Below the pieces are notes generated by a model, which worked only from the letters and a program-made list of their open reading frames with translations, was not told where the DNA came from and did no database searches. The position numbers were made by a program, and so were the translations under genes. Shown piece by piece: positions 17,848 through 26,540 of a stretch of 64,000 nucleotides of DNA (its first letter is position 1; every line of letters starts with the position of its first letter). This DNA is from Streptomyces sp. ADI95-17 (GTDB taxonomy: Bacteria; Actinomycetota; Actinomycetes; Streptomycetales; Streptomycetaceae): NCBI RefSeq assembly GCF_003846175.1, contig NZ_ML123048.1, positions 692,962 to 756,961 of the forward strand, given 5' to 3'.

Positions 17848-18953
17848 CGGTTCGCCCCCTTCTTTTCCGTGACGGTCTTCGCCGGGGTGCCGTAGACGGT
17901 GCCGACGGCGGGGAGCGGCAGGGTGGGCAGCGCCTTGCGGCGTGCGCTGTCCACGGGGGTGAGGCCGGCGAGTCCGCTCGCCTCGGTGAGCGGTCCCATG
18001 GAGAGCTCGTTGAGGTTGGTGCGTCCGTTGAGGGTGCGGTTGACCGGGTCGTAGGCGTTGACGACGTTGCCCGCGGCGAGCGGCAGCGTGTCCATCGACT
18101 CGGCGAGCGAGGCCCGCTGGTCCACCAGGGTCTGGGTGAGCGGCACCAGGGCGTCGACGTTCGCCTTCAGGGCGCCGCGGTTCTTCTGGATGAAGCCCTT
18201 GACCTGGCCGAGTGCGGTGCCGAGTTCCTTCAGCGCCGCGCCGAGGTTCTCCTTGTCGTCGGCGAGGAAGCCGGTGACCGAGTTGAGCTGCTGTTCGGCG
18301 GCCCGCACATTGCCGTCGTTGTCCTTCAGCATGGTGGTGAAGGTCTGGAGGTAGGACAGCGTGGCGAAGAGGTTGCCGCTGCTTCTGTCGAGGGTCTTGG
18401 TGGCCTTGCCGAACTGCTCGATGGAGTCCCCGATGGCCTTTCCGTTGCCGTCGAGGTTCTTGGCCCCGGTGTCCAGGAGTCCGGAGAGCGCGCCGTCGGC
18501 GTTGGCTCCCTCCGGGCCCAGGGCCTTGGAGAGCTCGGTGATGGAGTCGTACAGCTGGTCCACCTCGACGGGGGTGGCGTTGTTCGCGGCCGGCAGTACG
18601 GCGCCCTCCGCGAGCTCCGGTCCGCCGTCGTAGGCGGGGGCGAGCTGGACGTAGCGGTCGGCGACGAGGCTGGGGGCGACGACCACGGCGTGCGCGGCCT
18701 TGGGGACCTTGACGCCCTTGTCGACGCGCAGGATCACCTTGACCTCCTTGCCCCGGGGCGTGACCGATTCGACCCGGCCGACCCTGACGCCGAGGATCCG
18801 CAGGTCGGATCCGGCGTAGACGCCGGTGGCCTGGTCGAAGTAGGCGGTGACGGTGGTCGTTCCCTCGTCGTCCATGGCCATCACGCCGGTGGTGGCCGCG
18901 ACGGCCACCACGGCGAGTCCGGCGCCGATGCCGACGATGCGCTTCATTCTCAT
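17844..18953 (-). CDS. mceD: Mce family protein MceD
   Basis: A 369-aa MCE-domain protein with an N-terminal membrane anchor (GIGAGLAVVAVAATTGVMA), MCE domain (TVTAYFDQATGVYAGSDLRI, about 33-110) and a long alpha-helical region ending LPAVGTVYGTPAKT. The start is one nucleotide after the mceC stop; an ATG two codons later is also possible. Part of the predicted MCE heterohexamer. Confidence 0.9.
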   Translation of the reverse strand: MRMKRIVGIGAGLAVVAVAATTGVMAMDDEGTTTVTAYFDQATGVYAGSDLRILGVRVGRVESVTPRGKEVKVILRVDKGVKVPKAAHAVVVAPSLVADRYVQLAPAYDGGPELAEGAVLPAANNATPVEVDQLYDSITELSKALGPEGANADGALSGLLDTGAKNLDGNGKAIGDSIEQFGKATKTLDRSSGNLFATLSYLQTFTTMLKDNDGNVRAAEQQLNSVTGFLADDKENLGAALKELGTALGQVKGFIQKNRGALKANVDALVPLTQTLVDQRASLAESMDTLPLAAGNVVNAYDPVNRTLNGRTNLNELSMGPLTEASGLAGLTPVDSARRKALPTLPLPAVGTVYGTPAKTVTEKKGANR

Positions 18954-18954
18954 G

Positions 18955-19974
18955 TCAGCGGCCGCCTTGCTGCTTGGGTGGCTTGCACTCGGCCCCGGCG
19001 GGGGTGCCCGCGGGCACGTACTCCTTCGGGACGACTCCGCAGACGTAGTTGTCGAACCAGCGGCCGCTGCCGAGGGTGTTGCCGACGAGCCGGCTGTACG
19101 AGCCGGCCAGCGAGAGCACCTTGTCGAGGCTCTTGCGGTTCTTCACCAGTACGGCGGTGACCCGGCCGAGCGAGTCCAGGGTGGGCTTCAGCTGCTTGTT
19201 GTTGTCCTTGACGAGGCCGGTGAGCTGGGTGCCCAGGTTCCGGGTGCCGGTGAGCAGCAGGTGGATGGAGTCGCGGCGGGCCTGGATCTCGCCGAGGAGC
19301 AGATTGCCGTCCTTCAGCAGGATCTCGAAGCTGCTCTTCTTGCCGGCGAGCGTCTTGGTGAGCTGCTTGCTGCCCTTGAGGAGGGTGGCGAGTTCGGCGT
19401 CCCGTTCGGAGACGGTCTTCGAGAGGGCGGAGAGCCCCTCGGCCGCGCTCTTCACGTCGGGCGGGGAGTCCTTGAAGGTGGCGGAGATCGTCTCGAAGCT
19501 CTTGGCGAGCTGTGCGGTGTCGATCTCGCCGATGGTCTCGCCGAGTCCGTTGAACGCCTGGGTGACGTCGTACGGGGAGGTGGTGCGGCTCGCCCGGATG
19601 CGCTCGTCCGGGTCCTGCGGGGCGTTGCCCAGCGGGTCGACGGCGAGGTACTTCTCGCCGAGCAGGGTCTTGATGGCGATGCCCACGGTGGAGGAGTTGC
19701 CGATCCAGACGTCCTTGACCTTGAAGCTGACCTTCACCTTGGGACCGTCGAGCGAGACTCCGGTGACCTCGCCGACCTTCACTCCGGCGACGCGTACCTC
19801 GTCGCCCTCGCTCAGTCCGGCGGACTCGGTGAAGTCGGCGCTGTAGGTGGTGCCGCCGCCGATGAAGGGCAGTGAGTCGACGCGGTAGGCGCCCAGGCCG
19901 ACGAGGGCGAGGACGAGCAGTCCGACGACGGCCACGGCGACGGGGTTGCGTTCCCGTACGGGTTTGATCCTCAT
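18955..19974 (-). CDS. mceC: Mce family protein MceC
   Basis: A 339-aa MCE-domain protein. The ATG at 19974 overlaps the mceB stop (ATGA) and places the membrane anchor (VAVAVVGLLVLALVGLGAY) at the N-terminus; the reading frame extends upstream, but only inside mceB. MCE domain about residues 37-115 (TYSADFTESAGLSEGDEVRV), then the helical needle-like region. The C-terminus contains two Cys residues (NYVCGVVP, AECKPP), as in MceB. Confidence 0.9.
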   Translation of the reverse strand: MRIKPVRERNPVAVAVVGLLVLALVGLGAYRVDSLPFIGGGTTYSADFTESAGLSEGDEVRVAGVKVGEVTGVSLDGPKVKVSFKVKDVWIGNSSTVGIAIKTLLGEKYLAVDPLGNAPQDPDERIRASRTTSPYDVTQAFNGLGETIGEIDTAQLAKSFETISATFKDSPPDVKSAAEGLSALSKTVSERDAELATLLKGSKQLTKTLAGKKSSFEILLKDGNLLLGEIQARRDSIHLLLTGTRNLGTQLTGLVKDNNKQLKPTLDSLGRVTAVLVKNRKSLDKVLSLAGSYSRLVGNTLGSGRWFDNYVCGVVPKEYVPAGTPAGAECKPPKQQGGR

Positions 19975-21002
19975 GACTGGCACCTCGGCTTCCTGACCTC
20001 GATGCCGGTGGGCGGGGCACTGCCGTCCTCGGTCGTCACTCCGCTGACCTTGGCCTCGCAGAGGTAGAGGTTGAGCCATGAGCCGTACGAGGTGAGCCTG
20101 CTGATCGCCGCCATCTTGGCCGGGGTCTTCTGCAGGAAGTTCTCGATCTGCGGGGTGCCCTTGCCCAACTGGTCGGAAAGGCGCCCGAGTTGCTTGATGT
20201 CGCTCTTGAGGGGCGCCCGGCCGTCTTCGAGGAGGTCCGCGGTGACGGTGGTGAGCGCGCCCATGGCGGTGACCGCCTGGCCGAGCGGCTTGCGGTCGCC
20301 GGCGAATCCGGTGACGAGCTTCTGCAGGGTGACGACCAGGTCGTCGAATCCGGCCTCGCGGTCGTTGACGGTCTTCAGGACCGTGTTGAGGTTCTTGATC
20401 ACCTCGCCGATCACCTTGTCCTTGGCGGCGACCGTACCGGTCAGCGAACCGACGTGCGAGAGGATGCTGTCCACGGTGCCGCCCTCGCCCTGGAGCACCT
20501 GGACGATGGAGCCGGCCAGCTGGTTGACGTCGGGCGGGGAGAGCCCTTCGAAGAGTGGCTGGAAGCCGTTGAAGAGCTGGGTGAGGTCGAGCGCCGGGGT
20601 GGTGCGGGAGACCGGGATGGTCGCTCCGGCCGCGAAGCTCCGGCCGACCGGCCCGGCCCCCTGGTCGAGGTCGATGTAGCGCTGGCCGACCATGTTGAGG
20701 TACTTGATCGAGGCGGTCACCGACGCGGGGAGCTTGCGCCCCTTGCGGACGGCGAAGCCGACCTCGGCGAGCCTCTTGTCGGCCACCCGGATGGATTCGA
20801 CCTGTCCGACCTTGACCCCGGCGATCCGGACGCTGTCGCCGACGACCAGTCCGGTGGCGTCGGTGAACCTGGCCTTGTACGTGGTGGTGTCGCCGACGCT
20901 CGTGTTGGCGATGGAGAGCGCCAGCACGGTGGTGGCCAGCGCGGTCACCAGGATGAAGACGATGGACTTCGTGAGCGGAGCGGCGAGAGAGCGGCGCTTC
21001 AC
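19971..21002 (-). CDS. mceB: Mce family protein MceB
   Basis: A 343-aa MCE-domain protein: N-terminal anchor (SIVFILVTALATTVLALSIA), MCE domain (TYKARFTDATGLVVGDSVRI), long helical region and a conserved C-terminal YGSWLNLYLCEA motif followed by a second Cys. Overlaps mceA and mceC by 4 nt each. Subunit of the predicted lipid-import tube. Confidence 0.9.
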   Translation of the reverse strand: MKRRSLAAPLTKSIVFILVTALATTVLALSIANTSVGDTTTYKARFTDATGLVVGDSVRIAGVKVGQVESIRVADKRLAEVGFAVRKGRKLPASVTASIKYLNMVGQRYIDLDQGAGPVGRSFAAGATIPVSRTTPALDLTQLFNGFQPLFEGLSPPDVNQLAGSIVQVLQGEGGTVDSILSHVGSLTGTVAAKDKVIGEVIKNLNTVLKTVNDREAGFDDLVVTLQKLVTGFAGDRKPLGQAVTAMGALTTVTADLLEDGRAPLKSDIKQLGRLSDQLGKGTPQIENFLQKTPAKMAAISRLTSYGSWLNLYLCEAKVSGVTTEDGSAPPTGIEVRKPRCQS

Positions 21003-22300
21003 TTGAGCTTCACCTCCGCACCGCGGAAGGCCGGACCGATGAGCACGCTGCTCCAGTCGGGCAGGGTCTGCGGCTGGACTTTCAGTGAGGGAGCGACCAG
21101 CTCGTTGACGAGCCGGCTCTCCTGCGGGGAGTTGGGCATGCCGAGACCGGACTTCGGTTCCGACGGCGCGGCGCCGGCCGGTTCGCCGGCGGGTGCGGTG
21201 ACCGGCGTCGCCGAGCGGGTGTCCGCGGTCGGTACGGCCCTGCCCACGTACGGCACGGAGTAGCAGTGCGGTCCGCCGGTCGCGCCGTAGACCGGGGTGT
21301 CCTTTCCGGGCAGGTACTTGCCCTTGGACTTCACGGGCTTGACGGTGACGTGGAGTCCGGGCTTGTCGGTGCCCTTGCCGAGCGCCTTGTCCATGGCCGG
21401 GACGAAACCGGCCATGGTGCGCAGGGTGCAGGGGAATTCGGCGGAGTACTTCGCCAGCAGTTCCAGCGTCGGCCTGCTCTCGGCGGAGAGCCGGATCAGG
21501 TTGTCCTTGTTCTCCCGCAGGAACGAGGTGAGGTCCTGGGCGGAGGCGGTCGTGGACCCGTACAGCCCGGCGAGCTGTGCCTGCTGTTCGGCGATGGTGC
21601 CGCTGGTGGTGGTGAAGTCGGTGAGTGCGTCGAGCACATCCGGCGCGGCGTCCCCGTACACCTTGCTCACCTTGACGAGTTCCTTGATGTCGGCGTTGAG
21701 CGTGGGGAGTTGGGGGTTGAACTTCGCCAGGTGGGCGTCGAGCGTGGCGAGGGTGTCGCCGAGCTTCTCGCCGCGTCCTTCGAGGGCCTGGGAGACCGCG
21801 CCGAGGGTGGCGGCGAGCTTCTCCGGCTTGACCGCGGTGAGCAGTGGCAGGACGTTGTCGAGGACCTCCTCCAGCTCGATGGCGTTGCTGGAACGGTCCT
21901 GCGGGATGACGGAACCGGCCCGCAGCGGCTGCGTGGAGGGCAGTTCGGGCGGTACGAGGGCGACGAAGCGCTCCCCGAAGAGCGTGGTGGGCAGCATCTG
22001 GGCCGTCACGTCGGCCGGGATCCGGTCGAGCTTGCCGGGGTCGATGGCCAGGGTGAGCCGGGCCCCGTCCCCGTCGGCCGCGATGTCGCGGACCTGGCCG
22101 ACGACGACGCCGCGCAGCTTCACATCGGCGTTGTCGTGCATCTCGTTGCCGACGCTCGCGGTGCGTACGGTCACGGTCGCGTCGTCGGTGAAGTCCTTCC
22201 GGTACACCGAGACCGAGACCCAGACGAGCACGGCGGGCACGAGGAGGAAGGTGACTCCGGCGAGTCTGCGGCGGACGGTCTGCGTCCGGTGGGAGTTCAT
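20999..22300 (-). CDS. mceA: Mce family protein MceA
   Basis: A 433-aa first MCE subunit. N-terminal membrane helix (LAGVTFLLVPAVLVWVSV), MCE domain (VTVRTASVGNEMHDNADVKL, about 40-120), helical region with the cholesterol-uptake-like SAEFPCTLRTM segment, and a C-terminal extension of about 90 residues rich in Pro, Ala and Ser. It overlaps the second permease gene by one nucleotide (TGATG). Confidence 0.9.
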   Translation of the reverse strand: MNSHRTQTVRRRLAGVTFLLVPAVLVWVSVSVYRKDFTDDATVTVRTASVGNEMHDNADVKLRGVVVGQVRDIAADGDGARLTLAIDPGKLDRIPADVTAQMLPTTLFGERFVALVPPELPSTQPLRAGSVIPQDRSSNAIELEEVLDNVLPLLTAVKPEKLAATLGAVSQALEGRGEKLGDTLATLDAHLAKFNPQLPTLNADIKELVKVSKVYGDAAPDVLDALTDFTTTSGTIAEQQAQLAGLYGSTTASAQDLTSFLRENKDNLIRLSAESRPTLELLAKYSAEFPCTLRTMAGFVPAMDKALGKGTDKPGLHVTVKPVKSKGKYLPGKDTPVYGATGGPHCYSVPYVGRAVPTADTRSATPVTAPAGEPAGAAPSEPKSGLGMPNSPQESRLVNELVAPSLKVQPQTLPDWSSVLIGPAFRGAEVKLK

Positions 22301-23103
22301 CAGCCGGCCACCTTCACCGTCGTGGTCGCGCCCCAGATGGCGAGGGAGAGGAAGAAGTCGGTGACGCTGATGAGCACGATGGCGTTGCGCACCGACCGGC
22401 CGACCGCGACCCCCACTCCGGCGGGCCCGCCGGTGGCGTGGAAGCCGTAGTAGCAGTGGGCGAGGATCACCATCACGCTGAAGATCAGCACCTTGAGCAC
22501 CGACAGCAGCACGTCGTCCGGGGAGAGGAAGAGATTGAAGTAGTGGTCGTACGTGCCCGCGGACTGCCCGTTGAACAGGACGGTGATGTAGCGGGACGCG
22601 AGGTACGAGGAGAGCAGCCCGATCGCGTACAGCGGGATGATCGCGACGACCCCGGCGATGATCCGGGTGGAGACGAGGTACGGCATGGACCGCACCCCCA
22701 TCGCCTCCAGGGCGTCGACCTCCTCGTTGATCCGCATCGCGCCGAGCTGGGCGGTGAAGCCCGCGCCGACGGTCGCGGAGAGCGCGAGTCCGGCGACGAG
22801 CGGGGCGATCTCGCGGGTGTTGAAGTAGGCGGAGATGAAGCCGGTGAAGGCGGAGGTGCCGATCTGGTTGAGGGCCGCGTATCCCTGGAGGCCGACGACG
22901 GTGCCGGTGAACAGGGTCATCGCGACCATCACGCCGATGGTGCCGCCGATGACACCGAGACCTCCGCTACCGAAGGCCACTTCGGCCAGCAGCCGCTGGA
23001 CCTCGCGCAGATAGCGCCGCAGGGTTCGCGGAACCCAGATCAACGCACGTACGTAGAAGGTGAGTTGTTCGCCGGATCGGTCGAGCCAGCTGAGCATCGA
23101 CAT
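22300..23103 (-). CDS. yrbEB: YrbE/MlaE-family permease, second subunit
   Basis: A 267-aa MlaE-type ABC permease with about five membrane helices. The MlaE signature region reads NTREIAPLVAGLALSATVGAGFTAQLGAMRINEEVDALEAMGV, with the characteristic E-x-D-A-L-E-A-M-G coupling helix. Forms a heterodimer with the other permease and is driven by MceG. Three-nucleotide gap from the upstream permease gene. Confidence 0.92.
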   Translation of the reverse strand: MSMLSWLDRSGEQLTFYVRALIWVPRTLRRYLREVQRLLAEVAFGSGGLGVIGGTIGVMVAMTLFTGTVVGLQGYAALNQIGTSAFTGFISAYFNTREIAPLVAGLALSATVGAGFTAQLGAMRINEEVDALEAMGVRSMPYLVSTRIIAGVVAIIPLYAIGLLSSYLASRYITVLFNGQSAGTYDHYFNLFLSPDDVLLSVLKVLIFSVMVILAHCYYGFHATGGPAGVGVAVGRSVRNAIVLISVTDFFLSLAIWGATTTVKVAG

Positions 23104-23106
23104 CGG

Positions 23107-23967
23107 TCAGCTCCCCTTCGCGGGGACGATCTGGAGGTAGATCGCCGTGAGGACCGTGTTCACGAAGAACAGCAGCATGAAGGTGATGACGACGGACTGG
23201 TTGACCGCGTCGCCGACGCCCTTGGGGCCGCCGCGCGGGTTGAGTCCCCGGTAGGCGGCGACGATGCCCGCGATGAAGCCGAAGATCAGCGCCTTGACCT
23301 CGCTGATGTACAGGTCGGGGAGCTGGGCGAGGGCGGAGAAGCTGGCCAGGTAGGCGCCGGGGGTGCCGTGCTGGAGGATCACGTTGAAGAAGTAGCCGCC
23401 GAGCGTGCCGACCACGGAGACGAGCCCGTTCAGCAGCACGGCCACCAGCATGGTCGCGAGGACGCGGGGGACGACGAGGCGCTGGATGGGCGAGACGCCC
23501 ATGACCTCCATCGCGTCGAGTTCCTCGCGGATCTTCCGCGATCCGAGGTCCGCGCAGATGGCCGAGCCCGCGGCGCCGGAGATCAGCAGGGCCACGATGA
23601 TCGGGCTGGCCTGCTGGATGACGGCGAGGACGCTGGCGCCGCCGGTGAACGACTGGGCGCCGAGCTGCTGGGTCAGCGAGCCGACCTGGAGGGCGATGAC
23701 CGCGCCGAACGGGATCGAGACGAGTGCCGCGGGCAGGATGGTGACGCTGGCGACGAACCAGAACTGCTCGATGAACTCCCTTACCTGGAAGGGCCGTCGG
23801 AAGACCTCCCGGCTCACGGTCGCGGCGAGGGAGAACAGCTTCCCGGTCTCGCGCAGCGGGGAGAGCAGCCGGTTCGGCGGCTTTTCCGCCGGACGCTTCG
23901 GCGCCTCCGCACCGGCCGCCTCGGTGGACGGCGGCTCGGGGGGCAGTACCGGCATGGGGACCGTCAC
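23107..23967 (-). CDS. yrbEA: YrbE/MlaE-family permease, first subunit
   Basis: A 286-aa MlaE-type permease. A Pro/Ala/Glu-rich N-terminal extension of about 40 residues precedes the membrane domain, whose signature is QASPIIVALLISGAAGSAICADLGSRKIREELDAMEVMGV. It overlaps mceG by 4 nt (ATGA). Transmembrane half of the Mce importer. Confidence 0.92.
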   Translation of the reverse strand: MTVPMPVLPPEPPSTEAAGAEAPKRPAEKPPNRLLSPLRETGKLFSLAATVSREVFRRPFQVREFIEQFWFVASVTILPAALVSIPFGAVIALQVGSLTQQLGAQSFTGGASVLAVIQQASPIIVALLISGAAGSAICADLGSRKIREELDAMEVMGVSPIQRLVVPRVLATMLVAVLLNGLVSVVGTLGGYFFNVILQHGTPGAYLASFSALAQLPDLYISEVKALIFGFIAGIVAAYRGLNPRGGPKGVGDAVNQSVVITFMLLFFVNTVLTAIYLQIVPAKGS

Positions 23968-24959
23968 AGGCGTTCACCGCCCATGGCCGGGGTGTAGCTC
24001 TTCATGATGGCCGTGCGGGCGGCCTCGGGCAGCTGGCCCATCATCGACAGGACCCGTTCCCGGCGGCGCAGCGCGGCCTGCCGGACGGGCATGCCGGGCG
24101 AGGGCTCCAGCTGGGGTACGACGGTGCGCGGCGCGTTGGCGGAGCTGATGCCGACCCCGTAGCCGTTCATCTCCTCCTCGGCGAGGGTGGCGGCGTCCTT
24201 CTCCTCCGCCATCCCGATGGGTCCTTCGCGGCGTCCGGCGAGGAACTGGGAGACGACCGGCATGTCGCTGGTGAGCAGCACCTCTCGCGGTCCGAAGGTG
24301 ACGAGGTTGCGGCAGAAGAGCATCCCCATGTTGTCCGGGACGGTGGCCGCGATGTCGAGGTTGTGGGTGACGATCAGCATCGTCGCGTCGATCTGCGCGT
24401 TGAGATCGATGAGCAGCTGGGAGATGTACGCGGTGCGGACCGGGTCGAGTCCGGAGTCCGGTTCGTCACAGAGGATGATCTGCGGGTCCAGGACCAGGGC
24501 GCGGGCCAGGCCGGCCCTCTTGCGCATTCCGCCGGAGATCTCGCCCGGCAGCTTGTCCTCGGCGCCGAGCAGGCCGACGATGTCGATCCGCTCCATGACG
24601 ATCCGACGGATCTCCGATTCCTTCTTGCGGGTGTGTTCACGCAAGGGGAAGGCGATGTTGTCGAAGAGCGACATCGATCCGAAGAGCGCGCCGTCCTGGA
24701 ACATGAGCCCGAAGAGTTTACGGGTCTCCATGATCTCGCGTTCCGGGCTGTTCACCATGTCGACGCCGTTGATGAGGACGCGCCCCTGTTCCGGCTTCAG
24801 CAGACCGATGATGGATTTCAGGAAGACGGTCTTTCCGGTGCCGGAAGGCCCGAGCATCACGCTCACCTCGCCGGCGGGCAGCGTGAGGGTGACGTCCTGC
24901 CAGATGTTCTGCTTGCCGAAGGACTTCGTGAGGCCCTCGACGACTACTTCGATTCCCAT
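23964..24959 (-). CDS. mceG: Mce transporter ATPase MceG (MlaF-like)
   Basis: A 331-aa ABC ATPase that energises the Mce importer. Walker A GPSGTGKT at about residues 37-44, signature ISGGM near 138, Walker B IILCDEPDSG near 160, and the H-loop VTHNLD. After the nucleotide-binding domain comes a C-terminal region of about 85 residues ending RTAIMKSYTPAMGGERL, typical of actinobacterial MceG. In mycobacteria mceG is unlinked from the mce loci; here it is the first gene of the operon. Strong AAGGAGG ribosome site. The promoter-like elements at 25057-25086 are a good candidate for driving the whole 13-kb operon. Confidence 0.95.
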   Translation of the reverse strand: MGIEVVVEGLTKSFGKQNIWQDVTLTLPAGEVSVMLGPSGTGKTVFLKSIIGLLKPEQGRVLINGVDMVNSPEREIMETRKLFGLMFQDGALFGSMSLFDNIAFPLREHTRKKESEIRRIVMERIDIVGLLGAEDKLPGEISGGMRKRAGLARALVLDPQIILCDEPDSGLDPVRTAYISQLLIDLNAQIDATMLIVTHNLDIAATVPDNMGMLFCRNLVTFGPREVLLTSDMPVVSQFLAGRREGPIGMAEEKDAATLAEEEMNGYGVGISSANAPRTVVPQLEPSPGMPVRQAALRRRERVLSMMGQLPEAARTAIMKSYTPAMGGERL

Positions 24960-25056
24960 CGGCCCTCCTTCGAAGTTGTTGTGAACGAAGTCATCTGTCA
25001 GCGCTCCGGCTCTCAGAAATGCGTTGGCGGCTCGTCACACATGCACCAGGAGGCGC

Positions 25057-25086
25057 ACGCTATGTCCGCCGAAACCGCCAGGACAA
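25057..25086 (-). promoter_or_regulatory. Candidate sigma-70-type promoter of the mce operon
   Basis: On the minus strand, TTGTCC (25086-25081) and TAGCGT (25062-25057) are separated by 18 nt, close to the HrdB-type consensus. Transcription would start near 25050, leaving a leader of about 90 nt before mceG. Confidence 0.5.
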
Positions 25087-25133
25087 GCCGTTGAACAGCG
25101 GAAATCGACGAACCGGTCTCTCGGTGTGGATCA

Positions 25134-25152
25134 TTTGTCACCGAGTGACAAA
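25134..25152. promoter_or_regulatory. Palindromic operator candidate TTTGTCA-N5-TGACAAA
   Basis: A perfect 7-bp-arm inverted repeat with the 5-nt spacer CCGAG. It sits about 50 bp upstream of the -35 element of the mce promoter candidate, a position more typical of an activator than a repressor. The regulator is not identified; the PucR protein at 29752 is a candidate by location only. Confidence 0.5.
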
Positions 25153-25371
25153 GCCGGATGCGGGCTTTGTCGAAATCTGCGCAAGGTTTCCGGCCCACGA
25201 ACCGGGGCCCCGCGGCCGGCGAACCGGAGCCACTGGGGCCCCAGAGGTACCGAACAGGCAGCAGCGGATACGTTTTCCCGCTGCTCAACGGGACGCTACG
25301 GCCCGGTAACCAGCCACCGCAATACCGGTTCGTAAACTTTTTGCACGCCATTCGGCGGCCCTTTTGTTTTT

Positions 25372-25416
25372 GTGAGCGAGTGAGTATTGCGCATCGCTCA
25401 CTTGTCGATAAGTGAG
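25372..25416. promoter_or_regulatory. Cluster of GTGAG/CTCAC inverted repeats
   Basis: GTGAGCG (25372-25378) pairs with CGCTCAC (25395-25401). The overlapping 20-mer CTCACTTGTCGATAAGTGAG (25397-25416) is palindromic at 18 of 20 positions. This looks like tandem binding sites for a dimeric regulator. It is about 110 bp beyond the 3' end of the secreted-protein gene that ends at 25529 and over 400 bp upstream of mceG. Confidence 0.45.
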
Positions 25417-25528
25417 TCCGTCGGTGCACCGGTATGCAAACGCCCGCCGCGCCCGGAAGAATGTGCCGGGCGGGGCGGGCGGCATCGCCGATCCCCGTAC
25501 TCCGCGAAATGAGGTACCGGAGAGATAC

Positions 25529-26488
25529 CTACCGCGCCACTCCCGCGTGCCAGCTCTCCGAAAGCAGCCGGCCGGCGTCGGGAGCCGCCGCGCCGGGCAG
25601 TGCCAGGCCCCCGGTGTACGTGGCCGCGTTGTTGAGCACCAGGTTGTTCTTTCCGGCCGCCGACGGCAGCGCCGTCTTCAGGTTGACCGCCCAGTTCAGC
25701 TCACCGAGGGTCAGGGGTCCGCAGCCGCTCACCCCGGGGACGGCGAAGCCCGCGTCACCCTGCGCGTTTCCGGTCAGCTCGATGCGGTTGAGCAGACCGC
25801 CGGTGTTCGCCGTGCCGTTGGCGTCGAAGCGCTTGCTGCCCACGGCCGGCTGGGTGAGGTTCTGCGGGCGCAGCACGACCGGGTCGGAGGTGGTCCCGAT
25901 GAAGCACTTCGAACCCAGGAAGGGGTTCTCCAGATGGATGCGGACCGGGATGTCGACGATCGTCTTCCCGCTCTGCATCCCTGCGGCCACGTCGAAGTTC
26001 CTGGGCGTGCCGGCCGACTGCACCGTGGCGACGACCCGGTTGAGGCTGTTGTCCGTCAACTGCTTGCAGATGTCGGTGACCACCGGGATCCCGCTCGGGC
26101 ACATGAGGCCGAGCAGACCGCCGGGAATCTCCGTCGGCGCTCCCACGATCGCCCCGCCCGCGGGCGGCACGACCTTGGACTCGCCCGTCGCCGTGTTCCG
26201 CACGACGCCGAACTGGAGGTCGTTGGCACCGGTCGTCGCCAGGGTGTTGCCGAGCTTGATGGAGCCGCTCTCGGAGTGCGAGGCCACGCAGATCGCGATG
26301 TTCGTCTGGCCGTCCGCGGCCAGCATGGCCGGGTCGTCGACCGGACACCGGGTGAAGGGCGCCCAGTTGCCGTTCATCTCCTGGGCGGAGGCGGCGCTCA
26401 CCGGCGAGGTGCTCAGCGGAATGCCGACGGCGACCGCCACCAGCGCGCCGAGGAGGGCGGGTCTGACACTTTTCGGGGCAGCTCGCAT
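25529..26488 (-). CDS. Secreted protein upstream of the mce operon
   Basis: A 319-aa exported protein with a signal peptide (PALLGALVAVAVGIPLSTSPVSAASA). The mature part contains seven cysteines by eye (including TRCPVDD, IAICVAS, LMCPSG, DICKQL, SKCFIG, SGCGPL), predicted to form disulfides, and an overall beta-rich pattern with Asn/Thr-rich segments. I do not recognise a named domain. The start at 26488 has AAAGG 11 nt upstream; the reading frame continues upstream without a better start. Same strand as and 52 nt downstream of the DUF6801-like gene, so they are probably co-transcribed, and it lies immediately upstream of the mce operon. A role as a surface or substrate-binding partner of the Mce system is inference only. 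Confidence 0.75.
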   Translation of the reverse strand: MRAAPKSVRPALLGALVAVAVGIPLSTSPVSAASAQEMNGNWAPFTRCPVDDPAMLAADGQTNIAICVASHSESGSIKLGNTLATTGANDLQFGVVRNTATGESKVVPPAGGAIVGAPTEIPGGLLGLMCPSGIPVVTDICKQLTDNSLNRVVATVQSAGTPRNFDVAAGMQSGKTIVDIPVRIHLENPFLGSKCFIGTTSDPVVLRPQNLTQPAVGSKRFDANGTANTGGLLNRIELTGNAQGDAGFAVPGVSGCGPLTLGELNWAVNLKTALPSAAGKNNLVLNNAATYTGGLALPGAAAPDAGRLLSESWHAGVAR

Positions 26489-26540
26489 GATTGGTCCAGC
26501 CTTTCTGGGGATCCGGGAGTCAGCGCTTGCGGAACAGCTC

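Larger units (their letters stand above)
24960..25528. other. 569-bp regulatory region upstream of the mce operon
   Basis: No convincing gene. It holds a promoter candidate for the minus-strand mce operon, a 19-bp palindrome (25134-25152) and a cluster of GTGAG-type inverted repeats (25372-25416), listed separately. It is AT-richer than neighbouring coding DNA, with T-runs at 25338-25342 and 25361-25371. Confidence 0.6.

Noticed and set aside
25062..25094. Ten-codon plus-strand frame (MSAETARTSR) with a perfect AGGAGG 8 nt upstream
   Set aside because: It overlaps the -10/-35 of the minus-strand mce promoter candidate, has no downstream plus-strand gene to control, and AGGAGG is common by chance in GC-rich DNA.
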